DNA of 64,000 bases from an uncultured Alphaproteobacteria bacterium (lineage in GTDB: Bacteria; Pseudomonadota; Alphaproteobacteria; Rs-D84), in NCBI GenBank assembly GCA_944389535.1, contig CALXMS010000004.1, forward strand, positions 1-64,000. The letters are read 5' to 3'. Shown here piece by piece: positions 1-8,667 of the stretch. The position numbers and the translations under genes were made by a program. The notes beneath the pieces are model-generated. The model made no database searches and was not told where the DNA came from. It saw only the letters and a list, made by a program, of their open reading frames with translations. Numbering within the stretch: position 1 is the stretch's first letter; each line of letters starts with the position of its first letter.

Positions 1-182
1 GTACTTCCGTCCGCCTTTTTGCTACGGTTCGAACCTTCATCACAGGTTCGCTTCCTGTTGGTATCCCCAACAGGAATACTTCGTCACCTTGCAAAATAAA
101 CCGGCGTACTTCCGTCCGCCTTTTTGCTACGGTTCGAACCTTCATCACAGGTTCGCTTCCTGTTGGTATCCCCAACAGGAAT
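1..182. repeat. 77-bp direct repeat (1-77 and 106-182) abutting tRNA-Arg
   Basis: Positions 1-77 and 106-182 are identical by eye, giving a repeat period of 105 bp. The second copy contains the last 19 nt of the tRNA-Arg gene (164-182); the first copy carries the same fragment without the rest of the tRNA. Within each copy a T-arm-like sequence lies in inverted orientation next to the tRNA 3' end (147-166 against 172-191, 19 of 20 matches, 5-nt loop). It could be a tandem duplication at the tRNA 3' end or a palindromic repeat element. The window edge cuts off what lies before it. Confidence 0.85.
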
Positions 183-239
183 CGAACCTGTATCAAAGGT
201 TTAGGAAACCTCTATTCTATCCAGTTGAACTATGGGGAC
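164..239 (-). tRNA. tRNA-Arg (anticodon CCT)
   Basis: Read on the minus strand this is a 76-nt tRNA with a 7-bp acceptor stem (GTCCCCA/TGGGGAT), a 5-bp anticodon stem GAGGT/ACCTT around the loop TTCCTAA (anticodon CCT, reading AGG), a T-arm ACAGG/CCTGT, discriminator A and an encoded CCA. The 3' trailer is unusual: it contains a near-perfect complement of the T-arm (see the repeat). A promoter TTGCAA-N16-TAAAAT lies upstream and shares its -35 box with fabH. Confidence 0.93.
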
Positions 240-249
240 AACGAACTAT

Positions 250-300
250 ATTTTATTCACAGATTTTAATATTGCAAGTTGTAATCGCGGTTTGTATAAT
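250..300. promoter_or_regulatory. Divergent promoters of tRNA-Arg and fabH sharing one TTGCAA box
   Basis: The palindrome TTGCAA at 272-277 can be read both ways. On the plus strand it is followed by 17 nt and TATAAT (295-300), which suits fabH at 329. On the minus strand it is followed by 16 nt and TAAAAT (250-255), which suits tRNA-Arg starting at 239. Both fit sigma-70 spacing; the assignment is by pattern only. Confidence 0.6.
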
Positions 301-328
301 ACTCGAAGCAAAAAAAGGAATAATTTAT

Positions 329-1267
329 ATGGGAAGTAGATTAATTGGATATGGTTCTTATCTACCTGAAAGAGTTGTTACAAATCAAGACCTAGAAAAA
401 ATGGTCGATACTTCTGATGAATGGATTGTACAACGCACAGGTATGCGTGAACGGCATTTTGCTCGTGACGATGAAACGGTTGTAGATATGGCAACCATCG
501 CTGTAAAACGTGCATTAGAAAATGCGAAACTATCCATAAATGATATAGATATGGTAATCGTTGCAACGACAACGCCGGAACTGGATTTTCCTTCTGTCGG
601 GGTTCAGGTACTGGGTCGTCTTGGCGCAAAGAACAACATACCAGCGTTTGATGTTCGTGGGGCTTGTACCGGTTATATTTATGCACTGCATTGCGCACGA
701 GCATTCTTTGCAGCCGCAATACATAAGCGCATTATGATTGTCGGTGCCGAAAAAATGACGCGCTTCATTGACTGGAACGACAGAAGTACGGCGGTATTAT
801 TTGGTGACGGTGCGGGTGCATTGATATTCGAACATTCTACATCCAGTTATTCCGGTATAATTGACACAGTTGTAATGTCAGACGGTAAAGAAATGGGGAT
901 GTTATACGGTACACCTGATCACCATATAATGATGAACGGTCCTGAAACATATAAGAAAGCCGTTACTTTAATGCCAGAGGCGGCAGAATATATAATGGAA
1001 CACGCTGGCATAATTGCAGACAACGTTGATTGGATTGTACCACATCAGGCAAACTTGCGAATAATACAAAGCGGTGCCCAGCGTCTTGGTTTTCCGCTAG
1101 AAAAAATTCTTGTCACCGTAGATAAACACGCAAATACCAGTGGCGCATCTGGTGTCCTTGCGTTATCATATGCATTCGATAATAATATAATAAAGAAAGG
1201 GCAACTAGTCTTGTACCCCGCATTTGGCAGCGGTCTTACATGGGGTGCGGCGTTGATAAGGGTGTAA
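329..1267 (+). CDS. fabH: 3-oxoacyl-[ACP] synthase III (KAS III)
   Basis: FabH starts fatty-acid elongation by condensing acetyl-CoA with malonyl-ACP in the cytoplasm. The 312-residue length is normal. The active-site triad is visible: Cys in DVRGACTGY, His in VPHQANLR and Asn in HANTSGAS. An upstream in-frame extension to 89 runs through the tRNA and repeat and is rejected; the ATG at 329 has AAGGA 8 nt before it. ihfA follows 2 nt after the stop, so the two are cotranscribed. In many alphaproteobacteria plsX precedes fabH; here plsX is about 11 kb away with rpmF. Confidence 0.95.
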   Translation: MGSRLIGYGSYLPERVVTNQDLEKMVDTSDEWIVQRTGMRERHFARDDETVVDMATIAVKRALENAKLSINDIDMVIVATTTPELDFPSVGVQVLGRLGAKNNIPAFDVRGACTGYIYALHCARAFFAAAIHKRIMIVGAEKMTRFIDWNDRSTAVLFGDGAGALIFEHSTSSYSGIIDTVVMSDGKEMGMLYGTPDHHIMMNGPETYKKAVTLMPEAAEYIMEHAGIIADNVDWIVPHQANLRIIQSGAQRLGFPLEKILVTVDKHANTSGASGVLALSYAFDNNIIKKGQLVLYPAFGSGLTWGAALIRV

Positions 1268-1269
1268 AA

Positions 1270-1557
1270 ATGGCAACAATAACAAGAAATGATTTTGCAA
1301 ATCGTCTACGTGAACGTTTTGGTCTTACAACTGCGGACGCTTTTAAATTGGTAGACATTGTATTTGAAGAAATTAGCGAATCGTTAATACATGGGGAAGA
1401 AGTAAAATTTGCCGGTTTCGGCAGTTTCAAAATTCTTACTAAACCCCAGCGAATGGGACGAAATCCGAAAACAGGAGAACCGGCCGTAATAACGGCTCGT
1501 CGCGTTGCATCTTTCCGCCCCAGCAACGAATTTAGAAAACGTGTTGCAAAACAATAA
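1270..1557 (+). CDS. ihfA: Integration host factor alpha subunit
   Basis: A 95-residue HU/IHF-family DNA-bending protein. The beta-arm region GRNPKTGEP and the core EEVKFAGFGSF are typical of the family. The position directly after fabH supports IhfA rather than HU, since fabH-ihfA is a recurrent alphaproteobacterial pair. The ATG at 1270 is preferred over an in-frame start at 1240 that overlaps fabH. A terminator follows directly. Confidence 0.88.
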   Translation: MATITRNDFANRLRERFGLTTADAFKLVDIVFEEISESLIHGEEVKFAGFGSFKILTKPQRMGRNPKTGEPAVITARRVASFRPSNEFRKRVAKQ

Positions 1558-1561
1558 AAAA

Positions 1562-1586
1562 AAACCGGTAAACACCGGTTTTTTTA
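1562..1586 (+). terminator. Terminator of fabH-ihfA
   Basis: Stem AACCGGT/ACCGGTT with a 4-nt loop followed by a run of T, 5 nt after the ihfA stop. Confidence 0.85.
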
Positions 1587-1642
1587 TTGCAAACCCGCGT
1601 CAACATATATACCATGAAAAGTGTGATTTAAAGGGTATCAAA

Positions 1643-2728
1643 ATGAAAATATATGAACAAATAGAACTGGACTTCAAAGATGTACTGGTAAAACCGAAAA
1701 GATCATTCATTAATTCACGATCAGAAGTGGACATTACACGTGAATATAAATTTAAATGGTGCCCAAGAAAAATTATTGGCACGGGAATCATATCCGCAAA
1801 CATGGCGACTGTTGGTACATTTGAAGTAGCTAAACATATGATGAAAAATAAAATGTTTTGTTGTCTGCATAAACATTATCCTGTTGAAGATTTAATAAAA
1901 TTTATAACAGAAAACGATTGTCGTGATTATGTATTTTTATCCATGGGGTTGCGCGAAGAAGATTACGAAAAAATAGAAAAAATTTTAACAGAACATCCCG
2001 ATAAATGCCGGAACATTTGTATTGATGTACCAAACGCATATATTCCGCGTGTAAAAGATTTGGTAATAAAAATGCGCGAAAAATTTCCTGATATTTTATT
2101 AATGGTTGGGAATGCAGTTACCGCAGAATTGGTCGAAGATTTAATTTTATCTGGTGCCGATATTGTAAAATGCGGAATTGGCAGCGGCAGTGCATGCATA
2201 ACACGCAGAATAACCGGTGTTGGCCGGCCTCAATTATCAACAATATTCGAATGTGCCGACACAGCCCACGGGATTGGCGGTATGATTTGCAGCGATGGCG
2301 GTGTTGTTTATATCGGTGATATATGCAAAGCCTTTGGGGCAGGTGCAGACTTTGTGATGATGGGTGGGTTCTATGCAGGTTGTGAAGAAGCAGCCGGTGA
2401 CATTATTGAAAAAACATATCTAACCGACGAAATTGACCCAGAAACGGGCAAACAAATGACAACCATTAAAAAATTCAAAATATTTTACGGTATGTCATCT
2501 GAATACGCACAAAATAAACATTATCATGGCATGCCTAAATATCGCGCCAGCGAAGGACGTGTTGTAGAAGTTCCCCTAAAAGGTTCTATTGATAAAATGA
2601 ATCAGGATATACTTGGGGGATTACGTTCTTACATGACATATATTGGGGCCAGACGGTTAAAAGACGTATCTAAATGTACAACGTTTTACCGTGTTAACAC
2701 ACAGTTAAATACTGTATTTGGGGAATAA
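1643..2728 (+). CDS. guaC: GMP reductase
   Basis: GuaC converts GMP to IMP with NADPH in purine salvage. The 361-residue TIM-barrel protein has the IMPDH/GMPR signature with the catalytic cysteine in the stretch GIGSGSACITR and the phosphate-binding SDGG. No CBS domains are present and the early segment KDVLVKPKRS matches GMPR, which separates it from GuaB. ATG 1643 has AAGGG 8 nt upstream; the longer frame from 1505 overlaps ihfA and the terminator. A possible TTGCAA box at 1587 has only 15 nt before a TATACC, so its promoter is uncertain. It converges with the next gene, 7 bp apart. Confidence 0.9.
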   Translation: MKIYEQIELDFKDVLVKPKRSFINSRSEVDITREYKFKWCPRKIIGTGIISANMATVGTFEVAKHMMKNKMFCCLHKHYPVEDLIKFITENDCRDYVFLSMGLREEDYEKIEKILTEHPDKCRNICIDVPNAYIPRVKDLVIKMREKFPDILLMVGNAVTAELVEDLILSGADIVKCGIGSGSACITRRITGVGRPQLSTIFECADTAHGIGGMICSDGGVVYIGDICKAFGAGADFVMMGGFYAGCEEAAGDIIEKTYLTDEIDPETGKQMTTIKKFKIFYGMSSEYAQNKHYHGMPKYRASEGRVVEVPLKGSIDKMNQDILGGLRSYMTYIGARRLKDVSKCTTFYRVNTQLNTVFGE

Positions 2729-2735
2729 TAAAATT

Positions 2736-4331
2736 TTATACGAACTTTTCTGGAACTAAGTTAGTAATTATTTTAAACGCCCGACGAAATACAGATGTAT
2801 CTGGACTATGATAATAAACGCGCGGTTTTTCGTCTCCTGGGCGCATACCAGTCCAAACCGGTTCACCGTCTTCTAGCGTTACGCGCCAAGACGTTTGCGT
2901 GTCTTGTATTATCATATTACGTAATTTATCTGCAAATTCCTTGCTTTCAAAAATTGCTACGTTTTCAGTATTAAAATACGCACTTCTCGGATCAAGATTA
3001 AAACTTCCAATCCACGAAATGTCATCATCAAAAACGATTGTTTTACTGTGTAATACAGAAAAACTTGATTGTCTACGTTCTCTATCGTGTTTCTTACCGC
3101 GCAAATTTTCCGCAGACAGCATAAATTCGTAAACGTCTGCCCCTGATTCTATTAATTGCTTTCTATATTTTTCCCATTTTGCATAAACTGTCGGCGCGTT
3201 AGTAGACGCCAACGAATTCGTCACTATCGTCATATGTACACCAGAACCTTCTTCTTTTAATAGATGCTCTAACCCGCCCTCACCCGGAACAAAATATGCC
3301 GCCGACATATACACCGAATCTTTAGTTTCATTCCATAAATGTTGTAGCGCCTGAACGATATCACCACGATATTGTTCCTTCTCTTCCATCGTCATTTCTA
3401 CCTTAGATGGAGGATCCGCTAAAAATTTACCGTAACCCCAACTGAAATCAAAACGCTTCTGTTTATATTCACGCTGAGCCAAAGATATTATCTTATTGTA
3501 TTCTTTTATTGCTTCAGCACTTTTTTGTTCTATCTCTGCAAATTTCTTTTCCAACTTACGCATAGCACGTTGCGACTTTGCCTTAGGGAAAACAGATGCT
3601 GGTATCGCCAAGTGGTAATTCCAGTATTCATCAAAACTGGCCGTTGCGTATTTCGTCATATCACCGATGAACAACACGTCCGTATCAGAAAAGTTTGACG
3701 CTGTTTCTGGGTAAAAGTAATTACTGCCGACGTTTCTACCGCCTGTTATATAAGCAACGTTATCAACGATAAATAACTTGTTATGCATACGAGAATTTAA
3801 TCGATTAAAATCTAACAAAAATTGCGGATAGTATAAAATCCTTGATCTATTAGCAACCGGATTAAAAACTTTTACTTCTATATTTGGGTGCTGATTTAAT
3901 AACATAACGTCTACAATATCAGACTTAGTTCCATAATCGTCTAATAATATTCTTACCTTTACACCCCGATCAGCCGCCCTTTTTAATTCCCCAATCAGAA
4001 CCTTAGACGAGAAATCATTACTGTAAATGTAAGTCTGCAAATCTATAGTTTTCGTCGCCATCCTTGCAAACGCAGCACGAATTACAAATGCAGACAAACC
4101 ATCTTCAATCAAAGTAGCACCACTAATTTCTGGGTCTGATTTTAATTCCTTTGCATAACACTGAGCAATTGGTGTAGACATTGGATTATAGTTGAAATCA
4201 GCCGCAGTTACCTTTGGTGTATAATTAGCCAATCTTTCGTCATTTGTTGACGTGGGCACAGTCGTACACCCCATAAAAGGTAAAGTAATAAGAAACAAAG
4301 AAACCCTTTTAAAAACAGACAATTTTTCCAA
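2736..4331 (-). CDS. Phospholipase D family lipoprotein, ClsC-like
   Basis: A 531-residue protein with two HKD motifs of the phospholipase D superfamily: HNKLFIVD near residue 184 and HSKTIVFDD near residue 430, each followed by G(R/S)xN. The N-terminus is a lipoprotein signal ending LPFMGC, so it is probably attached to a membrane. The layout resembles ClsC (cardiolipin synthase using phosphatidylethanolamine), but ClsC works with YmdB, which is not seen here. The start is TTG at 4331; a second TTG at 4322 has AAGG at better spacing and may be the true start. Confidence 0.8.
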   Translation of the reverse strand: MEKLSVFKRVSLFLITLPFMGCTTVPTSTNDERLANYTPKVTAADFNYNPMSTPIAQCYAKELKSDPEISGATLIEDGLSAFVIRAAFARMATKTIDLQTYIYSNDFSSKVLIGELKRAADRGVKVRILLDDYGTKSDIVDVMLLNQHPNIEVKVFNPVANRSRILYYPQFLLDFNRLNSRMHNKLFIVDNVAYITGGRNVGSNYFYPETASNFSDTDVLFIGDMTKYATASFDEYWNYHLAIPASVFPKAKSQRAMRKLEKKFAEIEQKSAEAIKEYNKIISLAQREYKQKRFDFSWGYGKFLADPPSKVEMTMEEKEQYRGDIVQALQHLWNETKDSVYMSAAYFVPGEGGLEHLLKEEGSGVHMTIVTNSLASTNAPTVYAKWEKYRKQLIESGADVYEFMLSAENLRGKKHDRERRQSSFSVLHSKTIVFDDDISWIGSFNLDPRSAYFNTENVAIFESKEFADKLRNMIIQDTQTSWRVTLEDGEPVWTGMRPGDEKPRVYYHSPDTSVFRRAFKIITNLVPEKFV

Positions 4332-4347
4332 CCTTATATTTTAAGTA

Positions 4348-4375
4348 AATATAGCATAATGTATGCGTAAGTCAA
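4348..4375 (-). promoter_or_regulatory. Promoter of the ClsC-like gene
   Basis: On the minus strand TTGACT (4375-4370), 16 nt, then TATATT (4353-4348) preceded by TGC, an extended -10. Confidence 0.5.
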
Positions 4376-4460
4376 ATTCATTAAAAAATTTAATAATCCG
4401 AAAAAATACCTTTGTAAATTCATCGTATAATGTAATAATTTATTTGAAGAAGGAGTTTTT

Positions 4461-5483
4461 ATGAAAAAACAAAAAATAATAGTTACTGGTGGTTGCGGCT
4501 ATATAGGTTCCCACACTACGGTTGCCTTACAAAACGCTGGTTTTGATGTTGTTATCTTAGATAATCTTATGAATTCGCAAATAGACACATTAGACAGGAT
4601 CGCAGAAATAACTGGTATACGACCATCTTTTGAACGAATTGATTGCACAGACGTAAATGCTATGCACGATGTTTTTGCAAGACACTCTGATGCAATGGGT
4701 GTAATTCACTTTGCCGCTTTAAAAGCAGTCGGTGAATCTGTTGCACATCCATTAAAATATTATAAAAACAACATACTATCGCTACTGAATACATTGGAAA
4801 TGATGTTGGAATTTAAAATACCGAACATAGTGTTTTCTTCTTCAGCGACAGTTTACGGTGAACCTGATCAATTACCTGTAACAGAAGATACTCCTTTAAA
4901 ACCTGCTACTTCTCCTTATGGTCAAACAAAGATAATGGCAGAAAATATCATTAGAGACACAGTAAAAGCCAATCCAGAATTACACGCAGTACTTTTACGT
5001 TATTTTAATCCGATCGGTGCTCATCCATCAGGGAAAATAGGTGAACTACCAATCGGTGTACCGAATAACTTAATGCCTTATGTTACGCAAGTTGCGGCTG
5101 GGATAAGGGAACAATTGAACGTCTTTGGTAATGATTACAATACCCCAGATGGTTTCTGCATAAGGGATTATATAGACGTTAATGATTTAGCAGACGCACA
5201 TGTAGCGGCTTTAGAACACATGAAAACAAACGATGTCAAAGTTGAAGTCTATAATCTTGGAACAGGTCGCGGACTATCCGTTATGGAAATTATAAAAGCA
5301 TTTGAAGACGCAACCGGTGTCAAATTAAACTATACGATCGCGGCCAGACGTCCTGGTGACGTGCCGGCGATATGGGCATGTTCAGACCTGGCGAACGAAA
5401 AATTAGGATGGCGCGCCAAAATACCGCTTACAGAAACGATGAGAACAGCTTGGCAGTGGCAAAAGAACGTTTCCAAATTATGA
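4461..5483 (+). CDS. galE: UDP-glucose 4-epimerase
   Basis: GalE interconverts UDP-glucose and UDP-galactose for surface polysaccharides. The 340-residue short-chain dehydrogenase has the NAD-binding GGCGYIGSH at the N-terminus, the catalytic YGQTK (YxxxK) after SSSATVYG, and the C-terminal RRPGDVP typical of GalE. The ribosome site GAAGGAG lies 6 nt before the ATG. A TATAAT at 4426-4431 is present upstream but no good -35 box is at the right distance. Confidence 0.94.
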   Translation: MKKQKIIVTGGCGYIGSHTTVALQNAGFDVVILDNLMNSQIDTLDRIAEITGIRPSFERIDCTDVNAMHDVFARHSDAMGVIHFAALKAVGESVAHPLKYYKNNILSLLNTLEMMLEFKIPNIVFSSSATVYGEPDQLPVTEDTPLKPATSPYGQTKIMAENIIRDTVKANPELHAVLLRYFNPIGAHPSGKIGELPIGVPNNLMPYVTQVAAGIREQLNVFGNDYNTPDGFCIRDYIDVNDLADAHVAALEHMKTNDVKVEVYNLGTGRGLSVMEIIKAFEDATGVKLNYTIAARRPGDVPAIWACSDLANEKLGWRAKIPLTETMRTAWQWQKNVSKL

Positions 5484-5539
5484 AAATATTTTGGGTAAAA
5501 AATATTTTATTATCTGGCTATAATTTTGCTATTTTTTGT

Positions 5540-5568
5540 TTGCGCGGTTTTTCGTAATATGATAAAAT
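5540..5568 (+). promoter_or_regulatory. Promoter of the Cys-rich exported protein gene
   Basis: TTGCGC (5540-5545), 17 nt, TAAAAT (5563-5568). It supports separate transcription from galE. Confidence 0.5.
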
Positions 5569-5595
5569 CATATGTAATAGAAGGGAAGATTTCGC

Positions 5596-7761
5596 ATGAA
5601 AAGATTTATTGCCGTACTTAGTAGTTTGCTGGTTTTACCAGCTTTCGCAGAGATTGCACCTGCATATTATTATGAAGAATTAATGGCGCAGTACGCTGAC
5701 GAAATACCGGAAGCAGAGGTTACCAATGATCAAAATGTTACTTCTGAACAAGAAGAACCGGCAGAAGCCGTTGTTCCGGTATCTCCCACGGTTGTAAGTC
5801 CAAGAAATGCGACCGGGCGTGCAACTACGTCACGTGCAATAACATCTTCCACGACGGCATCTACAAGGGCCACGGCATCTCGTAATGTTTCAAACGCAAC
5901 AACTGCACGTACGGTAAGCACGCGTCCGACTGCAAACACAGCGACAAGTGCAACGACGTCACGCAGCGCCGCGACAAGAGGCAACGTTTCGACAGGCACG
6001 TCAAGGGCTACTGCAGCAACAACTGTTGCGAACCGTCCAACAGCAACTGTACGTTCTGCGACAACTAATGCTACACAACCGGGGTTGACAACGCGTAGCA
6101 CATCTGCTTCCACTGCTGGTAATACAGCAAGAGCTTCGATTGTTCAAACAGATACAGTTAACACTCCGTTATACATAAGCGGTACCACATCCACAGGAAC
6201 CAGTAGCCGTGTTGCTGTAAGTAATACGTCTAATGTTTCTGCACGCGTACCGACAATTCGCGTTGGTTCATCTAGTGGTGTAACAACATCTACAACATCG
6301 GAATCAACATCTTCTGCTACATCTATTGATGAACTGGCACAATTAACAGATTATTGTAAGGCTCAATACGTTGCATGTATGGATAATTTCTGTAACGTAC
6401 TGGACGACAATCAGGGTCGTTGCAGCTGCAGTGCTAACTTATCTAACTATTCAGAGACGGAAGAGGCTTTGAAACAGGCAACAGAAAGCTTACAAGATGT
6501 CGCATTACAGATTCAATACATAGGTCTGACTGCGGATGAAGTTGAATCTTTATTTACCCAGACTGAAGCAGAATTAGAAATGCAGACCAGCACAGATAAT
6601 AGTCAGCTAAAAACATCGCTGGACAAAATAAAAGCAATGATAGTAGACGTTGAATCTGGTTCTGCATCTACGAATTCTTCCAGCGGTTTAAGTTTTGACT
6701 TATCTGGTTTGTTGGATTTCTCTATAGATAGCACAGGATTCGATCTAAATTCTTTCTTAGGTATGTCCAGCAACACAGACAGCATCAGCAATCAGCGTGG
6801 AAAACAGTTATATGAAACGGCAGCTGCTCGTTGTAAAGCCGCTGTATTAAATAGTTGCTCTTCTCAGGGTGTTGATATAAACGTTATAACAAATTCATAC
6901 GACTTAGAGATAGATAAAGCATGTATAGCTTATGAACGTTCATTGACGGAATCTAACGATCAGATGGCCGCAACGGTTCGTAATGCTAAAAGCGTTCTAC
7001 AACGTGCTCGTCTTTTGGTTGCGCAACAAAAGAATACTTATGATTTGCGCGGTTGCGTAAACGCATTGGACTCTTGCATGCAAGACGATTTTGTATGTGG
7101 CGACGATTATGAAAACTGCTTAGATCCAACTGGTAGATATATTGTAAACGGTGAAATAGTCGTTGGCAGTACGCCAGGCGCCCAAGGAGACAAAAGCGCC
7201 CCTATATACGATACATGGAAATATGATAACAGCTCAAAGTATGCATGGGGTACAACTTCTGATGAGGGTTCTTTAAGTGAATACATAACAACGACGGTAA
7301 CAAATACTTCAGCAGAAAAAACTGCAACCAGTATGTCAGAATATCTGCAGAATAAGATCGGTTACAATAAAGACGGCAAAAATTATGGTATGTGTATGTC
7401 GGTATTAAATAAATGCCAAGATATTACTTACGAAGGAACTGGTCAAAACGCTACATACCAGCAAGATAATAATGTCGTTAAAGAGTTCTTAAATCGTACG
7501 TTAGTTCAGATAAAGTCATCACAAGATACAATTCTGGCAGATTATGCTGAAAATTGCATAAGTGACGTTGCGTCATGCTTAGCTCAGAATAATTACGACG
7601 CAGATAAAAACACGGAAGGTACATTAAGTTCAAGTAACAAACTTGCGTTAAAGGCATGTAATCCGATTATAACTACATGTATGAGCTTGAACGGAATAGA
7701 AAATGATATAGAGACAGGTTCATTAACTGCAGAAGAATGGATTATGCAAATTATGGACTAA
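5596..7761 (+). CDS. Exported Thr/Ser/Ala-rich protein with repeated C-X6-C modules, unknown function
   Basis: Not recognised. The 721-residue protein starts with a signal peptide (about residues 1-18, ending LPAFA). Residues about 66-245 are low-complexity Thr/Ser/Ala/Arg, disordered-looking and linker-like. From about 251 onward come several cysteine pairs separated by 6 or 7 residues (CKAQYVAC, CKAAVLNSC, CVNALDSC, CMSVLNKC, CISDVASC, CNPIITTC), some followed by further cysteines such as MDNFC and DDFVC. This suggests a periplasmic or surface protein with helical hairpins held by disulfides. Ribosome site AGAAGGGAAG. It has its own promoter and terminator. Confidence 0.75.
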   Translation: MKRFIAVLSSLLVLPAFAEIAPAYYYEELMAQYADEIPEAEVTNDQNVTSEQEEPAEAVVPVSPTVVSPRNATGRATTSRAITSSTTASTRATASRNVSNATTARTVSTRPTANTATSATTSRSAATRGNVSTGTSRATAATTVANRPTATVRSATTNATQPGLTTRSTSASTAGNTARASIVQTDTVNTPLYISGTTSTGTSSRVAVSNTSNVSARVPTIRVGSSSGVTTSTTSESTSSATSIDELAQLTDYCKAQYVACMDNFCNVLDDNQGRCSCSANLSNYSETEEALKQATESLQDVALQIQYIGLTADEVESLFTQTEAELEMQTSTDNSQLKTSLDKIKAMIVDVESGSASTNSSSGLSFDLSGLLDFSIDSTGFDLNSFLGMSSNTDSISNQRGKQLYETAAARCKAAVLNSCSSQGVDINVITNSYDLEIDKACIAYERSLTESNDQMAATVRNAKSVLQRARLLVAQQKNTYDLRGCVNALDSCMQDDFVCGDDYENCLDPTGRYIVNGEIVVGSTPGAQGDKSAPIYDTWKYDNSSKYAWGTTSDEGSLSEYITTTVTNTSAEKTATSMSEYLQNKIGYNKDGKNYGMCMSVLNKCQDITYEGTGQNATYQQDNNVVKEFLNRTLVQIKSSQDTILADYAENCISDVASCLAQNNYDADKNTEGTLSSSNKLALKACNPIITTCMSLNGIENDIETGSLTAEEWIMQIMD

Positions 7762-7775
7762 AAAAACTTATCAAA

Positions 7776-7800
7776 AAGCTCCGACATCGGGGCTTTTTTT
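7776..7800 (+). terminator. Terminator after the Cys-rich exported protein gene
   Basis: Stem AAAGCTCCG/CGGGGCTTT (with a G-T pair) followed by eight T. Confidence 0.85.
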
Positions 7801-7841
7801 ATTACAAAATACTTTTACATACAGAACAAAGAGTATAGTTT

Positions 7842-8288
7842 TTAAGAAATTACTAAGTTCGGACGAACAGAACGTAAATTATTTAAAGATTTATTCTGTG
7901 CTTTTTTGAATTCATCTGGGTTCCATATTTGAAAACTATTTCCACGCCCAACAAATATTGCTTTATCTTTAATTCCGGCATGTTTTAATAAATCAGCAGG
8001 GATGACTATACGTCCAGTTACGTCAAAAGCCAACGGTCGCGCATCCGCGAATAACATTGCAGACAAATCATCTAAATTGCTGTCAAAAACGCCCATCTTA
8101 TCTGTTGCTGTGGCCATCTGTTCCATCCGAGACATAGATAACCCTTCGATACAATTATGTGTAAAAGAACGGTATAAAACCACACCAGGAAAGGATTCAG
8201 AAGCAACAGAAGCCCGGAAAGACGCAGGGACAGATATACGCCCCTTGGTATCCAAACGATTTTCATAAGATGAGAGAAACAATGACAT
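7842..8288 (-). CDS. mraZ: Transcriptional regulator MraZ
   Basis: A 148-residue protein with two SpoVT/AbrB-type repeats (DTKGRISVPASFR near 13-25, DVTGRIVIPADLL near 88-100), which is the MraZ fold. In most bacteria mraZ heads the division and cell-wall cluster with rsmH and ftsL next to it. Here it stands alone, convergent with the exported protein gene, and no rsmH or fts gene is in the window. MraZ usually represses its own promoter at spaced TGGG repeats; the upstream leader has G-rich triplets (8310-8330) but not a clean box. Confidence 0.93.
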   Translation of the reverse strand: MSLFLSSYENRLDTKGRISVPASFRASVASESFPGVVLYRSFTHNCIEGLSMSRMEQMATATDKMGVFDSNLDDLSAMLFADARPLAFDVTGRIVIPADLLKHAGIKDKAIFVGRGNSFQIWNPDEFKKAQNKSLNNLRSVRPNLVIS

Positions 8289-8343
8289 TTTTTAGGTCCT
8301 TGTTTTGGGCACCAGCCCTGCCCCTTTCCTTGACTTCAAATGG

Positions 8344-8372
8344 AATTTAGCACGGCAAAACATGGTTGTCAA
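8344..8372 (-). promoter_or_regulatory. Promoter of mraZ
   Basis: Minus strand TTGACA (8372-8367), 17 nt, TAAATT (8349-8344). The 55-nt leader contains the G-rich segment GGGGCAGGGC near 8320-8330. Confidence 0.6.
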
Positions 8373-8463
8373 TGACATTTTATAATTAAATTATGGTATT
8401 TTATGGTTTTATAAGTAAAATCATATTATTTTAAAATAAAATAAAAATATTTACATTTTATGC

Positions 8464-8667
8464 TTGACGTGCGATTCGTTTTTGTTCTAAGATATTTGTA
8501 TAGACAAGGAGAAAAGACTAAAAAGCCTTAGAAAACCGCGAAAAAACCGGTTTTCTGGCAAAAACAAAAGTTCAACGAAAAATAAATATTCTAATTTTTG
8601 TAAATACTGCTGTACATACAAAAGTTAGTTAATTTTTCATAAAAACCCGAAAAGGAGGGACCGCACG
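8464..8667 (+). promoter_or_regulatory. Promoter and long structured leader of the 8668 gene
   Basis: TTGACG (8464-8469), 18 nt, TAAGAT (8488-8493) predicts a start near 8500, leaving an untranslated leader of about 165 nt. It contains a 9-bp hairpin AGAAAACCG/CGGTTTTCT (8530-8538 with 8548-8556) without a T-run. The whole gap 8289-8667 otherwise holds only the mraZ promoter and AT-rich sequence. I could not match the leader to a known riboswitch; it might also encode a small RNA. Confidence 0.45.

Noticed and set aside
1-182. CRISPR-like repeat
   Set aside because: Only two long copies with a 28-bp gap and no further units or cas genes; tied to a tRNA.
89-328. N-terminal extension of fabH from 89
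   Set aside because: It reads through the tRNA-Arg gene, the repeat and the promoter; KAS III homology begins at the ATG at 329, which has a ribosome site.
5730-6113. 127-residue minus-strand frame inside the Thr-rich region of the 5596 gene
   Set aside because: Low-complexity repeat coding gives a long Val/Ala-rich antisense frame; there is no independent signal.
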